DNA of 34,472 nt. Origin: Catenulisporales bacterium (GTDB lineage Bacteria > Actinomycetota > Actinomycetes > Streptomycetales > Catenulisporaceae). Positions 1 to 7,784 of this stretch are shown here, piece after piece (positions within the stretch are counted from its first letter, which is position 1; each line of letters begins with the position of its first letter). Both the position numbers and the translations under genes were made by a program. Under the pieces are notes generated by a model, which was not told the DNA's origin, did not search any database, and was given only the letters and a program-made list of their open reading frames with translations. Location of the stretch: assembly GCA_019510485.1 (NCBI GenBank), contig JAEKKI010000035.1, positions 1-34,472 of the forward strand, given 5' to 3'.

Positions 1-1
1 G

Positions 2-160
2 GAACCACCAAAGAAAATCACACCGCACGACAACGGGAGTATCCGGCACCAGCCCCGCCACACGCCAGTCACCACACCGAAGAAGCTCCGCCGGGCGCCG
101 GCCCCCGCTCCCACCAGGACCGAACCGGCCCCCGCGACCCTCAAGCCCGAGCCTGAGTGA
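2..160 (+). CDS. C-terminal fragment of an unidentified protein (partial)
   Basis: An open frame enters from the left edge and ends at a TGA at 158-160. It reads as a Pro/Ala/Lys-rich tail with repeated PAPAP and EPAPA-like stretches, ending KPEPE. Such tails are common at the ends of actinobacterial proteins. No domain is visible and the start lies outside the window, so the function cannot be told. It could also be chance open frame in GC-rich DNA. Confidence 0.35.
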   Translation, partial: EPPKKITPHDNGSIRHQPRHTPVTTPKKLRRAPAPAPTRTEPAPATLKPEPE

Positions 161-297
161 ACGAAGACTGAAACACCGCCGAACATCCGGCGGACATTCG
201 GCCGAAAACCGGCCCCCAGCCCGGCGAGCCGGCCCGGCCCGGCGTCAGCGCCGACCCGCTGACCTGCGAATGTATCCCGCGAGAGTGTCAAACCGCC

Positions 298-1194
298 GTG
301 TCGCGCGCCCAAAACCCTCAGGTCGTGGATGATATGCGCATGCGTTCCCCCGTCACGCTCCACGGCCGCCTGTGCCGCCTGGAGCTCATGCGACCGGACC
401 ACATCGACGGGCTGCTGCTCGCTGCCACCGCCGACCGGTCCACCTACGACTACACCTACGTGCCCCGCGACCACGACGCAGTCGTCCGGTACGTGGCCCT
501 GGCGACCTCCGACTACGCCGCCGGCGTCGCCGTCCCGTTCACCACCGTCGCGATCGACCCCGTCACCGGCGAAGAACGCATCGTGGGCACCTCGCGCCTG
601 CGCGAACTCGAATACTGGCGCGCCGGGGTCTGGCCCCCGCGACACGGACACATCAACCCCGACGGCCGCCCCGACGCCGCCGAGATCGGGTCCACCTGGC
701 TGCACCCGGTGGCCCAGCGCACCGGCATCAACACCGAAGCCAAGCTCATGATGCTCACCTACGCCTTCGAAGCCTGGGACGTCCACCGCGTCAGCCTCAA
801 GACCGACGTGCGCAACACCCGCAGCCGCGCCGCCATCAGCGCCCTCGGCGCCCAGTTCGAAGGCATCCGCCGCGCCCACTTCCCCGCCGCCGACGGAGGC
901 GTCCGCGACAGCGCCCTGTTCTCCATCGTCCGCGCCGAATGGCCCGCCGCCAAAACCAACCTCGAAGCCCGGCTCCAGCGCTACCTGGACCGCGCCGCCA
1001 CCGCCGCGCTGGAAACGGACCTGGACACCCGCCGGGAATCGAACCTGGAAGCGACGCTGGAACCGGTGAACGTCGACCCGCACCTGGTACAACCGGTCCA
1101 GGCCCGCCAACTGGACACCGCGGTCAACTCCGCATCCGGCCCCAGCACACAGGCCAGCCCCGTAGTACAGGCGCCAGCCCTCCCGGCAGCCTAG
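298..1194 (+). CDS. GNAT family N-acetyltransferase, RimJ/RimL type
   Basis: This encodes a 298-residue protein whose first ~220 residues look like a RimJ/RimL-type acetyltransferase, which moves an acetyl group from acetyl-CoA to an amine. Visible family features are the N-terminal beta strand ending in LRxLELMRPDH, the central IGSTWLHPVAQRTGIN segment (strand plus acetyl-CoA-binding turn), and the C-terminal VHRVSLKTDVRNTRSRAAI block followed by LGAQFEGIRR. Roughly 75 further residues form a variable Ala/Thr/Leu-rich tail with no recognisable domain. The GTG at 298 gives the longest frame. ATG codons at 334 and 340 are alternatives, and none has a good Shine-Dalgarno sequence. The substrate is unknown. 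Confidence 0.8.
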   Translation: MSRAQNPQVVDDMRMRSPVTLHGRLCRLELMRPDHIDGLLLAATADRSTYDYTYVPRDHDAVVRYVALATSDYAAGVAVPFTTVAIDPVTGEERIVGTSRLRELEYWRAGVWPPRHGHINPDGRPDAAEIGSTWLHPVAQRTGINTEAKLMMLTYAFEAWDVHRVSLKTDVRNTRSRAAISALGAQFEGIRRAHFPAADGGVRDSALFSIVRAEWPAAKTNLEARLQRYLDRAATAALETDLDTRRESNLEATLEPVNVDPHLVQPVQARQLDTAVNSASGPSTQASPVVQAPALPAA

Positions 1195-1225
1195 AACCAC
1201 CCGCGAAAAGCCTCACAGGCTCCCT

Positions 1226-1576
1226 TCACCGAGGCTCATACAACACCACCGACCACCCATCCGGCCCGGCCACCGACACCCGCACCTCATGCGAACCGGT
1301 GACCGGGCCGGCGACGTCATACCCGGCCGCCGCCAACCGCTGCGCGACCCCGGCCACATCAGCCACCTTCACCATCATCTGCGCCGCCCCCGAAGACTCC
1401 GCACCGGACGCCAACGCCAGGCGCGCACCGCCCAGATCGAACTGCGCCCACCGCTCGCCGTCCACGAACGTCGGCTCCACCCCCAGAACCGCCGCCACGA
1501 AGCGCACCCCGTCGGCCATCACCGCCGTCGGGAACACCGCCGCCATCCCCAACGCCTTGTCGCCGTCCGCCACCAT
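1226..1576 (-). CDS. VOC superfamily (glyoxalase/bleomycin-resistance-like) protein
   Basis: This is a small single-domain protein of about 116 residues with the beta-alpha-beta-beta-beta layout of the vicinal oxygen chelate superfamily. It has an N-terminal AAVFPTAVMADGVRF strand-helix, a central RWAQFDLGGARLALA hairpin, a second module MMVKVADVAGVAQRLAAAGY, and the closing strand GPDGWSVVLYEP typical of the family end. Members are metal-dependent lyases, dioxygenases or antibiotic-binding proteins, and the metal ligands cannot be assigned here. I prefer the ATG at 1576, preceded by a G-rich stretch (GGCGGGTGGAGG), over the in-frame GTG at 1585. It is transcribed in the same direction as the CPBP protease gene to its right, about 57 bases away. 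Confidence 0.72.
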   Translation of the reverse strand: MVADGDKALGMAAVFPTAVMADGVRFVAAVLGVEPTFVDGERWAQFDLGGARLALASGAESSGAAQMMVKVADVAGVAQRLAAAGYDVAGPVTGSHEVRVSVAGPDGWSVVLYEPR

Positions 1577-1632
1577 GACCTCCACCCGCCGTATGCCAAT
1601 AGCCTGACGCGGTCACGCTAACGGCGCGGGCC

Positions 1633-2430
1633 TCACTTCGGTAGCCACGAAATGTGCGGCGCCACATAGATCCAGCCCACGAACGTCACCGTGTCGATCA
1701 ACCCGTGCGCCACCACCAGCGGCATCACCCGGCCCCACCGCCGATACGCCCGGCAGAAGATCAAGCCCATGACGAAGTTCCCCACAAAACCGCCGAAACC
1801 CTGATACAGGTGATACGAACCGCGCACCAGCGAGGAACCCACCTCGGCCTTCACCCGCGACCAGCCCAACTGCTCGAAACGCCGCAGCAGGTAGCCCAGA
1901 ACCACGACCTCCTCGGTGACGCCGTTACGGAACGCGTCCAACACCAGGATCGGCACCCGCCACCACACATCCGGCAGCGACGTCGGCACCACGGTCGCAT
2001 TCAGGTTCAACGCGTGCGCCGCCACATACAGCGCCAGCCCCGCCGACCCGATCCCGGCCGCCACCACCGCGCCGCGCGCCCAATCCCGCCAACCGCCGGC
2101 CACATCGAACCCGAGCGCGCGCAAAGAGGCGCCCTCCCGCAGCAACAGATACGCCACCAACGCCACGATCACGAAACTGAAACCCAGGTCCAGCACCTGA
2201 TAGGTGAAATCCAGCCAAGGCCGCGACGACCGTGAACCGTTCAACCCGGCCGCCTGCTGATTCAACGACTGCTTCGCCGTCAGCTTGGCGATTATCGACA
2301 CGAACGAGTACACCGCGTCCTGACCGAACGACAGCGCCAGCACGACCAGCACCTCGAACCGCAGCAGCATCCGCCACCGCGCCGCGCCCCCGGCCGCCGT
2401 CGGCACCGCTCCCTCGTCCACCACCGCCAC
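1633..2430 (-). CDS. CPBP family intramembrane metalloprotease
   Basis: A 265-residue polytopic membrane protein with about seven hydrophobic segments. It carries the signatures of the CPBP (CAAX protease/bacteriocin-processing, ABI) family: the paired glutamates EEVVVLGYLLRR at residues 173-184, a histidine in RGSYHLYQG (H207), and HGLID at 242-246. In this family the Glu pair and two His residues form the active site inside the membrane. Family roles include prenyl-protein processing and bacteriocin self-immunity, and nothing here says which applies. The GTG start at 2430 is supported by a GAGGAG Shine-Dalgarno about five bases upstream. Confidence 0.85.
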   Translation of the reverse strand: MAVVDEGAVPTAAGGAARWRMLLRFEVLVVLALSFGQDAVYSFVSIIAKLTAKQSLNQQAAGLNGSRSSRPWLDFTYQVLDLGFSFVIVALVAYLLLREGASLRALGFDVAGGWRDWARGAVVAAGIGSAGLALYVAAHALNLNATVVPTSLPDVWWRVPILVLDAFRNGVTEEVVVLGYLLRRFEQLGWSRVKAEVGSSLVRGSYHLYQGFGGFVGNFVMGLIFCRAYRRWGRVMPLVVAHGLIDTVTFVGWIYVAPHISWLPK

Positions 2431-2778
2431 ACCGGCTCCTCACCCTCGGCTCCGCGACACACTGACGCAACGCATCATCGCAGCCCCGCCTCTACCCGAG
2501 CGCCGCCGCGCCATGATCGATCCACCACGCGTCACCACGGCCGAACCGTGAGCTACCTTCAGGTAACAAAGTGGACGCGGACCCCCGGGCAAACCCGGCG
2601 CACACCAGTCTGCCCCTTGTCCAGGACTTCCACGGCGAACTACTGTGCGGCCACGGCCCACCGCCGGACAACCTCTGACCATGGCAGGCGCCAACGCCGG
2701 CGAAAGCACCCTTGGCAGACATGGCAGACACGGCAGACCACGAGAGGCACCGCGATGGACCGGCTCACCGACGCAGGA
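2431..2778. other. Intergenic region with a short palindrome
   Basis: This stretch lies between the glutamate-cysteine ligase-like gene and the CPBP gene, both on the minus strand, so it should hold the CPBP promoter. A short perfect inverted repeat TACCT-TC-AGGTA at 2554-2565 could be an operator. The open frames crossing the region have the composition of antisense frames and I do not support any as a gene. Confidence 0.4.
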
Positions 2779-4266
2779 CTACCCCTGCGGCCACGTGTGC
2801 GCCGGCGTCCCGCCCAACATCAGATCCGCATACTCGATCGTCAGCCGCTCCAAGGCCTCGGCGCGCTCCAACCCCTCGCCGAACACCAGCCGCTCGAACG
2901 CGCCGGACAGCCACGTCGACCCGTTACGCCCGGTCCGACACCGGCCCTCGATGATCCCGAGCAGCTCGTCCCGATCCCGGCAGTCGATGCCGAGCACGTC
3001 CAGGCCGCGCCGCGCCGCCGGCAGCAGGTCGTTCAACACCAGCTCGCGCACCGGCACCGGATCGCGATACCGGTCGCCGCGCCACACCAGATCCGCCCCC
3101 AGACCGAACCGCGCGGCCGTGTGCAGGTTCCGGGCCGCGTCCGAGAACGCCAGATGCCCCCACACCGGGTCCGGATCGTCCATCATCGACTGCATACAGC
3201 CGTAGAAGAACGCGGCATTGGCCAGCACATCGACGACCGTCGGCCCGGCCGGCAGCACCCGGTTCTCCACCCGCAGATGCGGCTTGCCGCGCGCCACGTC
3301 ATACACCGGACGATTCCAGCGGTAGACCGTGCCGTTGTGCAGCTTCAGCTCCGGCAGATGCGGCACCCCGCCCTCGGCCAGCACCTTCTCGGCATCCTCA
3401 TCCGAGGACACCGGCAGCAAAGCCGTGAAATACCGCAGATTCTCCTCGAACAAATCGATCGGCGAGGAAATCCAGCGCTCCCCGAACCACACCCGCGGCC
3501 GCACCCCCTGCGCCGCCAGCTCCTGCACCCGGAAATCGGTGGCCTGCTCGAACAACGGGATCCGCGTCTCGGCCCACAACCGGCGGCCGAACAGGAACGG
3601 CGAATTCGCGCCGAGCGCCACCTGCACCCCGGAGACGGCCTGCGCCGCGTTCCACGCCGCCGCGAACTTCTCCGGCGACACCTGCAAATGGAACTGCACC
3701 GAGGTGTTGCACGCCTCCGGCATGATCGAACCGAACGAGGTGCGCAACTGCTCCACACCGTCGATCTCCACCACGAAATCCTCGCCCCGCACCTGCGCGA
3801 TCTCGTCATTGAGCAGGACGTAGCGATCCTCGGCCGTGAAGTTCTCGACCACCATGTGCTCCTCGTCCAACGTCGGCAGGATCCCGATCATCAGGATCCG
3901 CGCGCCGGCCGAACGAGCCTGCCGGTCCGCGTACGCCAACGACGTCCGCAACTCCTCGGCCAGCTCCGAGAACACCGTCCCCACCAGCTTGTGCGGCGCG
4001 ATGTTCACCTCCAGGTTGAACTGCCCCAGCTCGGTCTGGAAATCCTGGCTCGCGATCCGCGACAGCACGTCCTGGTTCACCATCACCGGACGGCCCGACG
4101 GACCCACCAGGTTCAGCTCCAGCTCCACGCCCATCAGCGCGCGACCACGCTCGAACCGGTCCTCCTCCAGCATGCGCCGCAACACCTCGAACCCACCGCG
4201 CAGCCGCTCCCGGAACCGGGTCCGATCCGCCGAAGTGAACTCGGTCGCGACCACACGCTCGCCCAC
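2779..4266 (-). CDS. Glutamate-cysteine ligase family protein
   Basis: A 495-residue protein resembling the ATP-dependent carboxylate-amine ligases of the glutamate-cysteine ligase 2 superfamily (YbdK/EgtA relatives). Visible hallmarks are the metal and glutamate-binding strand MGVELELNLV near residue 45, QFNLEVNIAPH near residue 81, the NTSVQFHLQVS strand in the middle, and HLRVENRVLPAGPT near residue 330, which resembles the substrate-binding end of the active site. Family members make gamma-glutamylcysteine or related gamma-glutamyl amides. Actinomycetes carry several paralogues, so the real substrate here is open. The GTG start at 4266 is well supported by AAGGGGG (4274-4280 read in reverse), seven bases upstream. 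It is divergent from the VWA protein gene at 4393. Confidence 0.75.
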   Translation of the reverse strand: MGERVVATEFTSADRTRFRERLRGGFEVLRRMLEEDRFERGRALMGVELELNLVGPSGRPVMVNQDVLSRIASQDFQTELGQFNLEVNIAPHKLVGTVFSELAEELRTSLAYADRQARSAGARILMIGILPTLDEEHMVVENFTAEDRYVLLNDEIAQVRGEDFVVEIDGVEQLRTSFGSIMPEACNTSVQFHLQVSPEKFAAAWNAAQAVSGVQVALGANSPFLFGRRLWAETRIPLFEQATDFRVQELAAQGVRPRVWFGERWISSPIDLFEENLRYFTALLPVSSDEDAEKVLAEGGVPHLPELKLHNGTVYRWNRPVYDVARGKPHLRVENRVLPAGPTVVDVLANAAFFYGCMQSMMDDPDPVWGHLAFSDAARNLHTAARFGLGADLVWRGDRYRDPVPVRELVLNDLLPAARRGLDVLGIDCRDRDELLGIIEGRCRTGRNGSTWLSGAFERLVFGEGLERAEALERLTIEYADLMLGGTPAHTWPQG

Positions 4267-4392
4267 AGGCGGGCCCCCTTGTCCTTGTTCAGTTCACCCG
4301 CGGCCCAATCGCGGGACGCCGGCAGCACGCCGACCTTGCAACTCAGAAGACTACTGTCGGACATTCAGCAACGAAAGGGATCGTGACCACCC

Positions 4393-6243
4393 GTGGCAGG
4401 TCGGCACAGGTCCTATGACGGACCCAACTCCACCCCGCGCCGCAACAGCGGCCCCAGCGGATCCAACGGATCCTCCTTCCCCACCGGGCTGGTGGCAGTC
4501 GGGACCGTCCTGGTACTCGCCGCCGGCGGCGGCTACGTGCTGTACAGCAAGAAGCCCGGGGCCGGCGGCGACGCCGGCCACAGCGCCGCGGGCAACGCCG
4601 GCTCGTCCTGCGCCGGCGGCACGGCCACCACGCTCAACGTGGACGCCAGCCCCGACGTCTACGCCGCCGTCAAGACCGTCGCCGACGCGATGACCGGCTG
4701 CGTGCGCATCAACGTCACCAGCGTCGAATCCGCCGCGGTCACGGCCTACCTGTCCGGCACCGCCAAGGGCGGCGACGTCACCAGCGCCCCGGACGTGTGG
4801 ATCCCCGACAGCAGCATGTGGGTCGACGTCGCCCGCGCCAAGGGCGCCAAGACCCTGGCCGACAACCCCGCCCCGATCGCCGCCAGCCCCCTGGTCATCG
4901 GGATGCCCAAGCCGGTCGCCGCCGCGAACGGCTGGCCGGACCAGGCCTTCGGCTGGCGCGACCTGCTCAAAGACTTCAAGACCGACAACAAGCTCCAGAC
5001 CGCCATCCCGGACCCCGCCAACTCCGGACCGGGCCTGGCGGCCATCACCCTGCTGCGCACCGTCGTCATGACCCCCGCCGGCCCCGACAAGGCCAAACAG
5101 CAGCAGGCCCTGCAGAACCTCACGCTGGTCTACCGGCTCATGAGCAACAACGTCTCCAGCAGCATGAACTCCCTGCTGACCGACCTGCCCACCAAGGGCG
5201 CCACCGCCGCGTCCTCCGGCGGCATCGCCGCCTTCCCGGCCACCGAACAGAAGATCGCCGCCTACAACGCCGCCAGCCCGGCCACCCCGCTGCTCGCCCT
5301 CTACCCCGCCGAGGGCACGATGATGATGGACTACCCCTACTCCATCCGGGCCGGCCTGGACCCCGCCCACGCCGCGGCCGCCGCCGACTTCCAGACCCTG
5401 CTGCACGGCCCCTCGGCCGTGAACACCCTGCAGAAGGCCGGATTCCGCGACCCCAACGGCGCCGCCGCCGGCATCCTCACCCCCGCCGAGGGCGTCAACC
5501 CCGCCATGCCGGTCCTGATGCCGCCGGACACCAGCCACACCGCCGCGGACACCACCTTGTCCGTGTGGGGCACCACCAGCGAACAGACCCGCGGACTGGT
5601 CGTCATGGACGTGTCCGGCTCCATGGGCCTGACCGTCCCCGGACAGACCGACCCCGCCACCCACACCCCGCTGACCCGGCTGCAGATCACCGTCGCCGCC
5701 TGCACCAACGGCCTGCACCTGTTCGGCAACAACTCCGAACTGGGCCTGTGGACCTTCACGACCAAGCCCCGCGCCGACGGCGGCGGCACCGTCCGCACCG
5801 AGGTCGTCCCCCTGGGCCCGCTGTCCGCACCGGTCGGCCAGACCGACCGGCGCGGCGCGCTGGACACCGCGCTGCAGCAGCTCAGCGTGCATCCCGGGAG
5901 CCGCAACGGGCTGTACGACACGATCCTGGACGCGTACAAAACGGTCCTGAACGGCTGGGCCGAGAACAAGGTCAACGCCATCGTGGTATTCACCGACGGC
6001 AAGGACGACGGGCTGAACAGCATGAGCGCCGACGAGCTCATCGGCCGGCTCAACGCCCTCAAGGCCGCCAACCCCTCCCACACCGTGCGGGTCATGGTCG
6101 TGGCCCTGGGCAGCGGCGTCGACCTGACCACGCTGTCCCGGATCACCGGCGCCGCCAGCGGCCAGGCGCTGCACGCCGACACGCCGGCGGACATCGGCAA
6201 TGCGGTCATGGCCGGTTTCGCCGGAAGGCTGAACGATAAGTGA
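4393..6243 (+). CDS. Membrane-anchored substrate-binding and VWA domain protein
   Basis: A 616-residue fusion. Residues 1-30 are a polar cytoplasmic start, and 31-52 form one transmembrane anchor (signal-anchor type). A Gly/Ala-rich linker follows. Residues ~75-390 resemble a type 2 periplasmic solute-binding module, with PDVWIPDSSMWVD, PLVIGMPKPV and DYPYSIRAG blocks like those of tungstate/molybdate-type binding proteins. Residues ~400-616 are a von Willebrand factor A domain with an intact MIDAS motif DVSGS at 406-410 and TDG at 534-536. The protein should face outside, and known actinobacterial relatives have this same order of domains. Its ligand and partner are not known. The GTG start has AAAGGGA about twelve bases upstream, which is rather far. 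No ABC permease or ATPase lies next to it. Confidence 0.82.
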   Translation: MAGRHRSYDGPNSTPRRNSGPSGSNGSSFPTGLVAVGTVLVLAAGGGYVLYSKKPGAGGDAGHSAAGNAGSSCAGGTATTLNVDASPDVYAAVKTVADAMTGCVRINVTSVESAAVTAYLSGTAKGGDVTSAPDVWIPDSSMWVDVARAKGAKTLADNPAPIAASPLVIGMPKPVAAANGWPDQAFGWRDLLKDFKTDNKLQTAIPDPANSGPGLAAITLLRTVVMTPAGPDKAKQQQALQNLTLVYRLMSNNVSSSMNSLLTDLPTKGATAASSGGIAAFPATEQKIAAYNAASPATPLLALYPAEGTMMMDYPYSIRAGLDPAHAAAAADFQTLLHGPSAVNTLQKAGFRDPNGAAAGILTPAEGVNPAMPVLMPPDTSHTAADTTLSVWGTTSEQTRGLVVMDVSGSMGLTVPGQTDPATHTPLTRLQITVAACTNGLHLFGNNSELGLWTFTTKPRADGGGTVRTEVVPLGPLSAPVGQTDRRGALDTALQQLSVHPGSRNGLYDTILDAYKTVLNGWAENKVNAIVVFTDGKDDGLNSMSADELIGRLNALKAANPSHTVRVMVVALGSGVDLTTLSRITGAASGQALHADTPADIGNAVMAGFAGRLNDK

Positions 6244-6576
6244 GCGCTCTATAACCATCTGTGCATTCGACCACTTAGTCGACAGCGATCTCCCCGGCGC
6301 TAGTTTCACCTGTTTTCACGCTCAACCGCGACTCAGGGTAATCCCTTATAGAACTCTGCGCGACGAACCGAGACAGGCTCGGCCACGTCTAGTCAGTAGT
6401 GACTACGCCACCGGCCCCGGCCACGCACCAGAGCACTACATTCCCCGAATGTAGGAGTCACCTAAGCGGATTTCCCTGCGCCGGGGACTGTGACGCGCGA
6501 CACTGTTTGGAGCACACTGGTTCAGACCACTGGGCGGCCGCGACGGTGACCGCCCCGACTGCAAAGAAGTACCACC
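6244..6576. promoter_or_regulatory. Upstream region of DUF5999 gene with two inverted repeats
   Basis: No gene is supported here. Two clean inverted repeats stand out. TAGTCA-GTAG-TGACTA lies at 6390-6405. CTACATTC-CCC-GAATGTAG lies at 6436-6454 and has perfect 8-bp arms. A weaker CCGAG-ACAGG-CTCGG hairpin is at 6368-6382 and may belong to a terminator of the VWA gene. The first two look more like operators than terminators because the arms are AT-containing, the spacers are short and no T run follows. Confidence 0.4.
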
Positions 6577-6810
6577 ATGACGATCACGACAGCCACCAGG
6601 CCCGGCTCCGCGCACATCTGCCACCACCAGCCATGCTGCCCGGCCGCGGCCGCCCCCGACCGGGACGCGGCGCTAGTGCTGGTGGCTCATCCCGAACAGG
6701 GATGGTCACTGCTGTGCAACGGCATCGTGCTGTTCGACGACACCGGCGAGCTGCTGCCGGACGGACAGACCATCGCGCCGCACCGACCTACGGACCGCGG
6801 CGTGGCTTAA
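6577..6810 (+). CDS. DUF5999 family small protein
   Basis: A 77-residue protein that matches, by recall, the short DUF5999 proteins of Streptomyces and relatives. It has an N-terminal Cys/His cluster ICHHQPCCP at residues ~19-27, then HPEQGWSLLCNG, then VLFDDTGELLPDGQ and IAPHRP. The Cys and His spacing suggests a metal site, but this is inference. No function is established that I know of. The ATG at 6577 has only a weak AAGAAG Shine-Dalgarno. In many relatives the protein begins directly at the Cys/His motif, so the first ~15 residues may be an extension. Confidence 0.8.
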   Translation: MTITTATRPGSAHICHHQPCCPAAAAPDRDAALVLVAHPEQGWSLLCNGIVLFDDTGELLPDGQTIAPHRPTDRGVA

Positions 6811-6849
6811 GGCTGTGGCCTTGGTTTGAGAGTGTGCTGAACCTTGAAC

Positions 6850-6902
6850 GGGGTTTCAGGGGGTTAGCGGGGATTCACGGGGATTCACGGGGCAGAGCGG
6901 GG
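6850..6902 (+). repeat. Phased array of six GGGG runs, possible G-quadruplex
   Basis: Six runs of four or five G start at 6850, 6859, 6869, 6879, 6889 and 6899. They sit 9-10 bases apart and are separated by 5-6 base spacers. The middle part is a perfect 10-bp tandem repeat GGGGATTCAC (6869-6878 and 6879-6888). It lies between two convergent genes, DUF5999 (+) and a secreted protein (-). The pattern fits the standard G4 form of four G tracts with short loops. Confidence 0.7.
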
Positions 6903-6957
6903 TTCGGATCTTCCGCCTTTCCGCGATGACGCGTGGGCTCACAGGAGCCGCTAAGCG

Positions 6958-7479
6958 CTAAGGGTGGACGATCGATAGCACGGCCAGGCCCGGCCCGAGC
7001 GAGGTGAGCCCGGGCGGCGCCAGGCATTGCAGGGAGTTCGGCGTGACGAACACGACCTGCTCGACCGCGGCGTCCCCGGCGAACTCCCCCGCCGTGATCA
7101 CTCCGGTGAAGGTGACGGTGAGCTGGCCGCCCACGCTGTTGAGCGTGCGGTTGTAGGTGAACGTGCTGCTCTTGCCGTCGCTCCACTGAAAGACCCGGAT
7201 GCCCGGCAGACCGGACAGCAGGGTGGCGCACGACAGCGTCGCGTCGAAGGCCGGCAGATAAGTTCCGGCGGTGATCGCCGGATCGGAGGAGGCGCAGGGC
7301 GCCAGGATGCCGGTGACGGCCACCCGCACCTTCTGGGAGGTCAGGAGCAGGCCCGGCTGGTAGCTGACGGTCTCGGTGCCGGTGCACGTCACATCCGCGC
7401 TCACCGCTTGGGCGCCGGTCGGAACCAGGACTGCCGCGCCGACGAGGGCGGCGGTGGATAGCAACACGCGTAGTCGCAT
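6958..7479 (-). CDS. Secreted hypothetical protein
   Basis: A 173-residue protein with a typical Sec signal peptide: basic MRLR, a hydrophobic stretch to about residue 20, and an AQA-type cleavage site near residue 25. The mature part is rich in Thr, Ser, Val and Gly, alternates like beta strands, and contains four cysteines (in DVTCTG, APCAS, LSCAT and LQCLA) that could form two disulfides. I do not recognise the family. The ATG at 7479 has a strong GAGGAG Shine-Dalgarno. The sequence between it and the MDR gene at 7785 holds its promoter. Confidence 0.72.
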   Translation of the reverse strand: MRLRVLLSTAALVGAAVLVPTGAQAVSADVTCTGTETVSYQPGLLLTSQKVRVAVTGILAPCASSDPAITAGTYLPAFDATLSCATLLSGLPGIRVFQWSDGKSSTFTYNRTLNSVGGQLTVTFTGVITAGEFAGDAAVEQVVFVTPNSLQCLAPPGLTSLGPGLAVLSIVHP

Positions 7480-7784
7480 GAGGTTTCTCCTCGTTCGAGG
7501 CCGATGTCAGGGTCCATCCTGTTGGCGCCGGCTTCGAAGGGCCATTACACATTCGGGTGATCTGAGCCGGCTTCGACGATTTGATGCACGCTTTGATGCA
7601 CGACCGGGACACGGGCATTTCGGATACCAAGCGGGCTCCCGCCCGGCGATGCATCAATCGATCGTTTGAATCCGTTGGCTCGCTGTGCCGTTTCGTCGCG
7701 CGCCCTGGCACCGCTCGGCCGCTGCCTCGGGTGACCGGGGGACGCACCTGCGGGCCGTGGAACGATCAGGTGAGGTCCGTGAGG
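7480..7784. other. Intergenic region with 12-bp direct repeats
   Basis: This is the upstream region of the secreted protein gene and lies downstream of the MDR gene. It contains a 12-bp tandem repeat (TTTGATGCACG plus one base, at 7580-7591 and 7592-7603), two copies of GCCGGCTTCGA, and the palindrome GATGCATC at 7648-7655. These may be regulator sites. I support no gene here. Confidence 0.4.

Noticed and set aside
2548..4386. 612-codon open frame on the plus strand
   Set aside because: It is antisense to the glutamate-cysteine ligase-like gene and very rich in Arg, His, Pro and Gln. No protein family is visible.
4351..6309. 652-codon open frame on the minus strand
   Set aside because: It mirrors the VWA/substrate-binding gene and is a Gly/Val/Asp/Arg-rich antisense frame.
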